Below, one piece after another: positions 36,096-43,611 of a DNA stretch of 64,000 nucleotides. The stretch spans positions 9,734,001 to 9,798,000 of the forward strand of contig NC_063012.1 of the NCBI RefSeq assembly GCF_020509005.1. The letters are read 5' to 3'. The DNA is from Fulvia fulva. Lineage: Eukaryota; Ascomycota; Dothideomycetes; Mycosphaerellales; Mycosphaerellaceae. Under the pieces are notes generated by a model. The model had not been told where the DNA came from. It did not search any database and worked only from the letters and a program-made list of their open reading frames with translations. Each line of letters begins with the position of its first letter. Within the stretch, counting starts at the first letter, position 1. A program made the position numbers and the translations under genes.

Positions 36096-37474
36096 TGTTA
36101 GGGCGAGAGCCTAGCCTATAAGATATAAGAGTAAAAGCGAGAATATAGGTACGAAGTATAGATATAAAGGGTATAGTATAATTGCTATATAAAACGAAAG
36201 ACGAAGAAAGTAAGAGAGGCCTAGGGAAGGCTAGATACTTATACGCGACCCTCGCGAGTACGTATCCCCGTATTAATAGGGCTAACCCGTACGAAGCCGC
36301 GCTTAGTAGCTTTACTTAAAACCTTATTCTAACCTGCCCCACGTTCCGAGTCTTCTACGTGCTTCTTCTAGGGTCTAGCGTAGTCGCGGGTACTCGCGGG
36401 AGTGCCGTAAGTTATATAGTTACGAGCCGAAGTAAATCTATTAAGGGTTAGTAGAGTAGTAAATTTAGAGGGCTAGGTCCCGTAGTAAATATTACGGGGT
36501 ATATAATTCTTAGCGCTTATATATTAAGCTAGACTTTCACTTCTTAACGACTTCTAAGTACTCTAAGGCTCTTCTATCCCTAACTTCTATATACTCTATA
36601 GGGAGACTATAATAGTAGCCCCCCCGAACAAACCTAAGGTCTACGAAGCCGTAGTAGTTCTATATATCGAGGATGTTCAGCTTTAGTACTAGGCCTAGGC
36701 CTAATGTTATAGTCGATATACTATTAGTAAGCCCCGTCGAAGAGCTTAGATTCGAAAAGCCTACCGATATTAACCTCTAGGCCGTCTACGCGGGCGTAGT
36801 ATTCTTCGATTGCTTAACGATTAAAGATGATATATTAGATAGGTTCCTATAAGGTATCCTACTTAGGGTAGCCTTACTATTCGACTTTATACTTAATCGG
36901 CGGTAGCCCTTTAATATCGTTAGGCTCTACGCGGATTTTATAGATCTGACGGACGGTATAGTCGTTAGAAGGTAGGTCAATAGGCTCGTCGACTTCTACT
37001 TTATCGGGAGGACCTAGTATGTCTTAGTTTTAGTTCGGGAATAGGTCCTTAGCCGACGGCTAAAGGCGTACGGGGTAGAAGACGTCGTAGATCTTTATAT
37101 TCGTAGGAAGAGCTAGACGGTACGCGTATAAAATAATACGCTCGGTAATCTCAAAAGGACCTAGGTTCTTCTAGCTTAGCTTCTTAGAGGGGCGGTCCGT
37201 CTTAATATTCTTAGAGTTAAGGTAGACTATATCGCCTACTTAGTAGTCGGGAGCTAGCTAGCGACGACGATTAGCTTGATCCTCGTAGATTGCTTATACG
37301 TATACTATCTCGTCGTGGACTTCTTTATAGATCTATAAGAGTATAGTAGCGAACTCGTCTACTACTTACTCGTTTACGTCTTCGGTAGGCGGGAGAGGCT
37401 CTTCTAGTTCTATACCTATACGAGGGTAGTAACCTCTTGTAGTATAGAAGGGAGAGTAGCTAGTAGTCTCCGAG
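36096..37474 (-). mobile_element. GyA-2, first part: 3' LTR and pol C-terminus, RIPed
   Basis: Minus-strand GyA copy inserted in Cop-2. The 3' LTR (36,096-36,614) is the long form with RIP. The polypurine tract complement (C7) is at about 36,618-36,624, followed by the chromodomain and integrase end reading on the minus strand to 37,474. It stops at the CCGAG target of GyA-1 and resumes at 43,612. Compared with GyA-1, nearly every CA and TG in sampled stretches has become TA. Confidence 0.92.
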
Positions 37475-37768
37475 TGTCATGGTCTCCCCACAGAGTGTAC
37501 AGAAGGTGGGGACAGAAGAGTCTCAGAGCGCTCAGAAGTCGTCAAGAAGTGACAGTCCAGCTTGGTGTGTGAACGCCAAGAATCACATGCCCCGCAACAT
37601 TCACTACGGGACCCAGCCCTCCAGATTCACCCCTCTACCAAACCTTGAAGCACGTGGAAGACTCGGATCGTAGGGCAGGTTGGAATAAGGTTTTGAGCAA
37701 AGCTGCTGAGCGCGGCTTCGCACGGGTTAGCCCTGTTGATGCGGGGACACGCACTCGCGAGGGTCGCG

Positions 37769-37776
37769 TATAAATA
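37769..37776 (+). promoter_or_regulatory. LTR TATA box
   Basis: TATAAATA in the LTR. A start site about 30-40 bp downstream would fall at about 37,800-37,812, just at the GTCTTTTGT sequence that pairs with the putative primer-binding site. Confidence 0.6.
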
Positions 37777-37837
37777 TCTGGCCTTCCCCAGGCCTCTCTT
37801 GCTTTCTTCGTCTTTTGTTTTGTGTAGCAATCATACC

Positions 37838-37915
37838 ATGCCCTTTTGCATCTGCACTTCGCACCTGCATTCTCGCTTTCACCCTTACATCTCACAGGCC
37901 AGGCTCTCGCCCTGA
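37838..37915 (+). CDS. Possible 25-codon upstream ORF in the GyA-1 leader
   Basis: ATG at 37,838 to TGA at 37,913-37,915, entirely in the LTR between the probable transcript start and the gag ATG at 37,960. In GyA-4 the same position reads ATA, so that copy lacks it. It could lower Gag translation. Nothing shows that it is translated. Confidence 0.3.
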   Translation: MPFCICTSHLHSRFHPYISQARLSP

Positions 37916-37919
37916 CATC

Positions 37920-37928
37920 ACAAAAGAC
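37920..37928 (+). promoter_or_regulatory. Putative self-priming primer-binding site
   Basis: ACAAAAGAC, two bases after the LTR, is the exact reverse complement of GTCTTTTGT at 37,810-37,818 in the LTR, near the expected transcript start. There is no TGG directly after the LTR as in a tRNA 3'-end primer site. This is the arrangement of Tf1/sushi-type self-primed elements. Confidence 0.55.
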
Positions 37929-37959
37929 CAACAAACCGTCAACCACTCGAGTCATCCTC

Positions 37960-39120
37960 ATGGGTGACCACGCCACCGATAGAGGTGTCAACCTCGACAA
38001 CCAAGACACTCCATTCCACTTCAGTGAGTGGACTGACATCCCCTTCTCGAACGCCGCTGCCTTCGGTGCCTGGGCAAACGCCAACCCCGACACCGCCTAC
38101 GCTCTCATCAACCGCACCGTCTCCTCTTTCCGCGAGACCGCCCAGCAGGTCGAGCAAGCAAACAACCAAGCAACATACCTTCAAGGTATTGTGAACACCT
38201 TCCAGAACCTCGCCCCGCACGCCGACGACAACCGCCGCCAGCACTTCTCCAAGAAGGTCAACGACCCAGACGAGTTCGACGGCAACAAGAGCAAGTTTGA
38301 GGCATTTGAGACACAGCTCACCATCAAGCTGTTGGCTAATGCCGACCACTTTCCGCAAGAGAAGGACAAAGTCACGTACGTCTTCTCCCTCCTTCGGGGA
38401 GACGCCGCGGCTCAGGTACAACACTACATCGACAACGCCACGCAGACTATCGGCTGCCCGGACGTCCTCACCTTGATGCAGGACCTCCGTGCTGCCTTTG
38501 GTGATCCAGACCGTAGAGCCACCGCCCAGAACGCCATCCACAACCTCCTCCAGAAGAACAAGAGCTTCGCCGAGTACCTCGCGGCCTTCAACCGCGACAT
38601 CGGGTTCACCGGCTACAACGAAGAGACCAAGAAGAGCACTCTCCGCCGTGGTTTGTCAGCAGAGCTTCTTCGAGCCCTCGAGGACAAGGACGTTGGTGCT
38701 ATGAGCTTCCGTGAGCTCGTCGAGACCTGCCAGCGCCTCGACTCCAACATGAAACACACCGCCTCTCTCCTCGCTTCCCGTTCTCAAGGTCGTCAGCCTC
38801 GTGGTCCCGGAAGCCACTTCGCTGCTCCACTAGGCGCCGCCGCTCCTACGGCTCTCCCTCCCGTCTCTGTAGGTGACGCTATGGATCTCAGCGCTGGTGC
38901 CGCCGTCCCTCGAGTCCAGGGCCTCGTTAACGGTAAGCTTACTCCCGAAGAGAAGCTTCGCCGTCGCCAGGCCGGACTCTGCACCTACTGCGGCGGTCCA
39001 GGCCACATCGCAGCTAACTGTCCGCAGCTCGCTGCCCGTAACGCCCGCAACCCGGTTCGCGGCGCTGTCGGCGCTATCGAGCCTGCTACTGCTGCTCCCG
39101 CTGAGCAGGAAAAAGCCTAG
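37960..39120 (+). CDS. GyA-1 Gag
   Basis: Structural protein of the retroelement particle, 386 residues. The first ATG after the LTR is at 37,960; the open frame extends upstream into the LTR but has no ATG there. The N-terminal half is a retrotransposon capsid-type region (F-D-G-N-K-S-K-F-E-A-F-E at about residue 107, then an R-G-D-A-A-A-Q-V block). A proline/alanine-rich linker follows, then one zinc knuckle at about residues 341-354 (C-T-Y-C, H, C; spacing C-X2-C-X4-H-X4-C) for RNA packaging. It ends at TAG 39,118-39,120 and overlaps pol, which lies in the -1 frame. Confidence 0.93.
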   Translation: MGDHATDRGVNLDNQDTPFHFSEWTDIPFSNAAAFGAWANANPDTAYALINRTVSSFRETAQQVEQANNQATYLQGIVNTFQNLAPHADDNRRQHFSKKVNDPDEFDGNKSKFEAFETQLTIKLLANADHFPQEKDKVTYVFSLLRGDAAAQVQHYIDNATQTIGCPDVLTLMQDLRAAFGDPDRRATAQNAIHNLLQKNKSFAEYLAAFNRDIGFTGYNEETKKSTLRRGLSAELLRALEDKDVGAMSFRELVETCQRLDSNMKHTASLLASRSQGRQPRGPGSHFAAPLGAAAPTALPPVSVGDAMDLSAGAAVPRVQGLVNGKLTPEEKLRRRQAGLCTYCGGPGHIAANCPQLAARNARNPVRGAVGAIEPATAAPAEQEKA

Positions 39121-42100
39121 GTCTTCCTCATCGACGCGATGAAGACCAAGAACAACGTTTACCGAAAGTGAAGAGAGGAAAGAAGTTGAGGATCAATACA
39201 GCACAGCTAGACCTGTACGACGAGACGGGCAAGGACCACGCTTGCAAACCGTTCGTCACGAATGTAAATATCGGCTCAAAGAAACTCTCTTCTTCCAATC
39301 TCACTCTCATGGACACTGGCGCACTAGGCGAGTCTTTTATGGACTATAAACTCGCGACCTCTCTCAACCTCGAACCCCAGGAACTTAAGTACCCTCGCAC
39401 CCTTGAACTCTTTGACGGCACGGAGACTACCACTGGTAAGATTACTCATGTTGTACACACGTCAATCACCCTCGGAGGCAAGCGTATGTCGATCACCAGC
39501 TTCCTTACGTCCCTACCGCATCAGAAGTTTATCCTCGGCCTCCCCTGGTTCAGACGACACCGACCTATCATCGACTGGACTTCCCTTACTGTCAGCTTCC
39601 CTCCAGAAGTTCCTCCGGCACCTCCGCCTTCTCCGCCGCCTCAGCGCGGTCCTGAGTATACCAAGATCTTCCAGGTGAACGCCGCTGCCTTCACCACTGC
39701 TGCTAAGCAGCCCAAAGCTCAAGTCTTCGCCGCCTCTCTCCGCGATATCGACATCGCCCTCGAGAAGCTCGACAAGAAGCGTACACCTACCGACCCTGCT
39801 ACGAAGGTCCCTCCTTGGGCACACCACATCCTCCACGTATTCGATGCTAAAGCCGCAGACGAGCTGCCTCCTCATCGCCCTCACGACCACAAGATTGAGC
39901 TAGAAGAAGGTGCAGAGACACCGTTCGGACCGTTATATTCCATGTCCCGAGAAGAGCTTATCGTCCTCAAGAGATACCTCGAAGAGAACCTAAAGAAGGG
40001 GTTCATTCGAGCGAGCCGTTCCAGCGCTGGCAGTCCCGTCATGTTCGTCAAGAAGCCCGGCGGTGGTCTACGCTTCTGCGTAGACTACCGAGGCTTGAAC
40101 GCTGTTACAAAGAAGAACCGCTACCCAATACCGTTGATTCAGGAGACGCTCGAGCGCCTCTCTAAGGCCAAGTACTTCACCAAGCTCGATGTCATCGCTG
40201 CGTTCAACAAGTTACGAATGGCAGAAGGACACGAGTATCTCACAGCCTTCCGTACTCGCTACGGGCTGTTCGAGTCGCTCGTTATGCCCTTCGGCGTTTG
40301 TAACGGGCCTAGTACCTTCCAGAACTTCATTAACGACATCCTTCAGGAGTTCCTCGATCAGTTCTGCACTGCCTACATCGACGACATCCTAGTCTACAGC
40401 GAGACCAAGGAGGAGCACCGCGAGCACGTCTGTAAGGTCCTTCAGAAGCTCGCAGACGCCGGCTTGCAGCTCGATATCGACAAGTGCGAGTTTGAGAAGA
40501 CCGAAGTCAAGTTCCTTGGTTTGATCATTACCGCAGACGGCATCAAGATGGACCAAGAGAAGATCGACGCTATCGTCGAATGGGATGCTCCTACGAACGT
40601 CAAAGAGGTCCAGGGTTTCCTAGGCTTTGCCAACTTCTACCGCCGCTTCATCCACGCATTTTCGGGCGTGGTACGCCCTTTGACGAAGCTCACGCGCAAG
40701 GGTGAGAAGTTCGCCTGGACCGACGAATGCCAGGAGGCTTTTGACTTGCTCAAAGCGAAGTTTGTTGAGAACCCGCTTCTACAGCACTTCGATTTCGAAC
40801 TGGAGACCCGTGTAGAGACCGACGCATCCGACGGCGTGGTGGGCGGTGTCCTGCTACAACGCCGCTCGCCTGAATCCCCCTGGTTACCTGTCGCCTTCCT
40901 CTCCAAGAAGTTGACCGCCACGGAGTGTAACTACGAGATCTACGACAAGGAGCTTCTCGCCATCGTCAAAGCTTTCGAAGAGTGGCGCCCCGAGCTCGAA
41001 GGCTCTGCTATGCCCGTCCAAGTAAGCTCCGACCATAAGAACCTCGTCTACTTTATGAAGAGCAAGCTGCTCAATTGTCGCCAGGCCCGCTGGAGCGAGT
41101 TCCTCTCCCGGTTCAACTTCGTGATCTCGTACACGCCCGGCAAGGCCAACTCGATGGCCGACGCCCTTACCCGCCGCCCTGGAGACTCTCCAGTTGATCG
41201 AAGAGGGGGCCGGCAAATCGCAGGGCAACAAGTCATCAAAGAGCACAACCTCTCTTCCGAGCTTCGAGAGTACCTATCGAACGGCCAGCCTACGCTCGCC
41301 GCTTCCTTTGCTACTCTCGTGCTCGCTCCTGCCTACCTTGACGAGAGTGACGATGAATCCGAGCCTGAAGAATACGCCTCGGACGCTGAGGACTTGAACG
41401 ACGATGAAGAGGGCTCAGTAACGACCGACGGCTCATCCGAATCAGACTTTGAGGGGTTTGATAATGAGGAGCAGCCCGAAGGCATCATGGCACGAGTACG
41501 AACAGCGTACGATGCCGACATAGACGCCCAAGAGTTAGTTCAGGCCCTTAGATCTGGCGCGAGGACATTCCCGGGCTTCTCGCTGTCCGAGTGCGAGCTC
41601 CAGGAAGGTGTCGTCTACTTCCGTAAGAAGCTTTACGTACCGCAGCCCGAAGGCTCTAATATCCGAGCTGAGATTCTTCAAATCATCCACGACTCCGCCT
41701 CTGGGGGTCACCCAGGCGTAGCCAAGACCCACAAGCTCCTCGCTAGGTATTACTGGTGGCCGCATTCCTGGAAGGACGTCCGCCGCTACGTGCTGAACTG
41801 CGCTACTTGCCGAAGAGCCAAAGCTAACCGCCACCGTCCCCACGGTCTCTTGCACCCTCTCCCGGCTCCTGATCGTCCGTGGAAGCACATCACTATGGAC
41901 TTTATCACCGATCTTCCTCACGGCAAGACCTTCAGCGGCGTGAAAGCAAAGGCCCTTCTAGTGATCGTGGACCGTCACTCCAAGGACCGGTACATGATCC
42001 CGTGCTGGAGCATGACCGCAAAGGAGACTGCTCGCTTGTTCTACGAATTCGTCTGGCGCTTTCAAGGCCTCCCGGATAGCATCACCTCTGACAGAGGCAC

Positions 42101-43367
42101 CCAGTTCATCTCGCACTTCTGGAAGCGTCTGTGTGCTATCCTAGGCATCAAGCATAACCTCTCGACCAGTTTTCAGCCACAGACCGACGGCCAGACCGAA
42201 ATTACGAACGCTATCCTCGAGCAGGTCCTTCGTTGCTTCGTCGACTACCACCAGAAGGATTGGCCTCAGCATATCCCTGCGGTAGAGTTCGCTACTCGTA
42301 ACTGGGACTCGGAGACTACTGGCTACTCTCCCTTCTATACTACGAGAGGTTACCACCCTCGTACAGGCATGGAACCAGAAGAACCTCTCCCGCCTACCGA
42401 AGACGCAAACGAGCAAGCAGCAGACGAGTTCGCTACTATGCTCTCACAGATCCATGAAGAAGTTCACGACGAGATGGTGTACGCACAAGCAATCTACGAG
42501 GATCAAGCCAATCGTCGTCGCCAGCCAGCTCCCGACTACCAAGTAGGCGATATGGTCTACCTCAACTCCAAGAACATCAAGACAGACCGCCCCTCCAAGA
42601 AGCTGAACTGGAAGAACCTAGGTCCTTTTGAGATCACCGAGCGTATCAGTTCACACGCCTACCGTCTAGCTCTTCCTGCGAACATAAAGATCCACGACGT
42701 CTTCCATCCCGTACGCCTTCGGCCGTCGGCTGAGGACCCATTCCCGAACCAAAACCAAGACATGCCAGGTCCTCCCGATGAAGTAGAAGTCGACGAGCCT
42801 GTTAACCTACCTTCTGACGACTATGCCGTCCGCAAGATCCGGGGAATCCGCGTAGAGCCCAACGACGTTGAAGGACTACCGCCGATCAAGTATGAAGTCG
42901 AATGGCAAGGTTGCCCTGAGTGGGATACCTCATGGGAACCTATCCAACATATCATCTTCAATCGTCAAGCAATCGAAGAATACCACGCCCGCGCAGACGG
43001 CCCAGAAGTCAACATCGGCAGGCTCTTCGAATCTGAGCTTTTCGACGGGGCTTACCAATGGTGTATCGACCATGACATCAGGCCTAGGCCTGGTACTGAA
43101 GCTGAACATCCTCGATATGTGGAACTACTACGGCTTCGTAGGAACTCAGCTTTGTTCGGGGGGGCTACTGTCATGGTCTCCCCACAGAGTGTACAGAAGG
43201 TGGGGACAGAAGAGTCTCAGAGCGCTCAGAAGTCGTCAAGAAGTGACAGTCCAGCTTGGTGTGTGAACGCCAAGAATCACATGCCCCGCAACATTCACTA
43301 CGGGACCCAGCCCTCCAGATTCACCCCTCTACCAAACCTTGAAGCACGTGGAAGACTCGGATCGTAG
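39105..43367 (+). CDS. GyA-1 Pol: protease, reverse transcriptase, RNase H, integrase, chromodomain
   Basis: Frame open from 39,105 (after a TGA at 39,102), -1 relative to gag, overlapping it by 16 nt. No ATG lies near the start, so it is made as Gag-Pol, probably by -1 frameshifting on the A-rich GGAAAAA. Protease active site M-D-T-G-A is at about 39,309. RT catalytic Y-I-D-D is at 40,374-40,385. RNase H has T-D-A-S at about 40,818 and Y-D-K-E-L-L-A near 40,940. The integrase HHCC finger begins at about 41,688; its catalytic D, D and E are encoded at 41,898, 42,090 and 42,198 (D-X35-E). GPY/F-like block is near 42,625, and the chromodomain is at about 42,820-43,000 (K-Y-E-V-E-W-Q-G...W-D-T-S-W-E-P). 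Chromodomains steer integration to heterochromatin. The frame runs about 200 nt into the 3' LTR. Confidence 0.95.
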   Translation, partial: AGKSLGLPHRRDEDQEQRLPKVKRGKKLRINTAQLDLYDETGKDHACKPFVTNVNIGSKKLSSSNLTLMDTGALGESFMDYKLATSLNLEPQELKYPRTLELFDGTETTTGKITHVVHTSITLGGKRMSITSFLTSLPHQKFILGLPWFRRHRPIIDWTSLTVSFPPEVPPAPPPSPPPQRGPEYTKIFQVNAAAFTTAAKQPKAQVFAASLRDIDIALEKLDKKRTPTDPATKVPPWAHHILHVFDAKAADELPPHRPHDHKIELEEGAETPFGPLYSMSREELIVLKRYLEENLKKGFIRASRSSAGSPVMFVKKPGGGLRFCVDYRGLNAVTKKNRYPIPLIQETLERLSKAKYFTKLDVIAAFNKLRMAEGHEYLTAFRTRYGLFESLVMPFGVCNGPSTFQNFINDILQEFLDQFCTAYIDDILVYSETKEEHREHVCKVLQKLADAGLQLDIDKCEFEKTEVKFLGLIITADGIKMDQEKIDAIVEWDAPTNVKEVQGFLGFANFYRRFIHAFSGVVRPLTKLTRKGEKFAWTDECQEAFDLLKAKFVENPLLQHFDFELETRVETDASDGVVGGVLLQRRSPESPWLPVAFLSKKLTATECNYEIYDKELLAIVKAFEEWRPELEGSAMPVQVSSDHKNLVYFMKSKLLNCRQARWSEFLSRFNFVISYTPGKANSMADALTRRPGDSPVDRRGGRQIAGQQVIKEHNLSSELREYLSNGQPTLAASFATLVLAPAYLDESDDESEPEEYASDAEDLNDDEEGSVTTDGSSESDFEGFDNEEQPEGIMARVRTAYDADIDAQELVQALRSGARTFPGFSLSECELQEGVVYFRKKLYVPQPEGSNIRAEILQIIHDSASGGHPGVAKTHKLLARYYWWPHSWKDVRRYVLNCATCRRAKANRHRPHGLLHPLPAPDRPWKHITMDFITDLPHGKTFSGVKAKALLVIVDRHSKDRYMIPCWSMTAKETARLFYEFVWRFQGLPDSITSDRGTQFISHFWKRLCAILGIKHNLSTSFQPQTDGQTEITNAILEQVLRCFVDYHQKDWPQHIPAVEFATRNWDSETTGYSPFYTTRGYHPRTGMEPEEPLPPTEDANEQAADEFATMLSQIHEEVHDEMVYAQAIYEDQANRRRQPAPDYQVGDMVYLNSKNIKTDRPSKKLNWKNLGPFEITERISSHAYRLALPANIKIHDVFHPVRLRPSAEDPFPNQNQDMPGPPDEVEVDEPVNLPSDDYAVRKIRGIRVEPNDVEGLPPIKYEVEWQGCPEWDTSWEPIQHIIFNRQAIEEYHARADGPEVNIGRLFESELFDGAYQWCIDHDIRPRPGTEAEHPRYVELLRLRRNSALFGGATVMVSPQSVQKVGTEESQSAQKSSRSDSPAWCVNAKNHMPRNIHYGTQPSRFTPLPNLEARGRLGS
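43157..43168 (+). other. GyA-1 polypurine tract
   Basis: CGGGGGGGCTAC directly before the 3' LTR, the primer region for plus-strand synthesis. It lies inside the pol coding frame. The same G7 tract precedes the 3' LTR in GyA-2 and GyA-3. Confidence 0.75.
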
Positions 43368-43611
43368 GGCAGGTTGGAATAAGGTTTTGAGCAAAGCTGC
43401 TGAGCGCGGCTTCGCACGGGTTAGCCCTGTTGATGCGGGGACACGCACTCGCGAGGGTCGCGTATAAATATCTGGCCTTCCCCAGGCCTCTCTTGCTTTC
43501 TTCGTCTTTTGTTTTGTGTAGCAATCATACCATGCCCTTTTGCATCTGCACTTCGCACCTGCATTCTCGCTTTCACCCTTACATCTCACAGGCCAGGCTC
43601 TCGCCCTGACA
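43169..43611 (+). repeat. GyA-1 3' LTR (443 bp)
   Basis: No difference from the 5' LTR was found on line-by-line reading. It contains the last ~65 codons of pol. Confidence 0.95.

Larger units (their letters stand above)
37475..37917 (+). repeat. GyA-1 5' LTR (443 bp)
   Basis: Starts TGTCATGG, ends CTGACA. It lacks the 77 bp present in the long-form LTR; the deletion junction has a 2-base (GA) overlap. Confidence 0.95.
37475..43611 (+). mobile_element. GyA-1: intact, un-RIPed Ty3/gypsy chromovirus
   Basis: 6,137-bp element with 443-bp LTRs that look identical (37,475-37,917 and 43,169-43,611) and a 5-bp target duplication CCGAG (37,470-37,474 and 43,612-43,616). It encodes Gag and a Pol with all expected domains, both open. 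Dinucleotide use is normal, so no RIP has acted since insertion. It sits inside GyA-2, a RIPed minus-strand copy of the same family; removing it and one CCGAG rejoins GyA-2 integrase. It is recent and probably competent for movement. Confidence 0.97.

Noticed and set aside
37846..37959. Upstream extension of the gag frame into the LTR
   Set aside because: It opens with TTG, not ATG; the first in-frame ATG is 37,960, outside the LTR and matching in GyA-4.
39168..39170. GTG as a start codon for pol
   Set aside because: Not a plausible eukaryotic start; the frame is open from 39,105 and overlaps gag, so frameshifting fits better.
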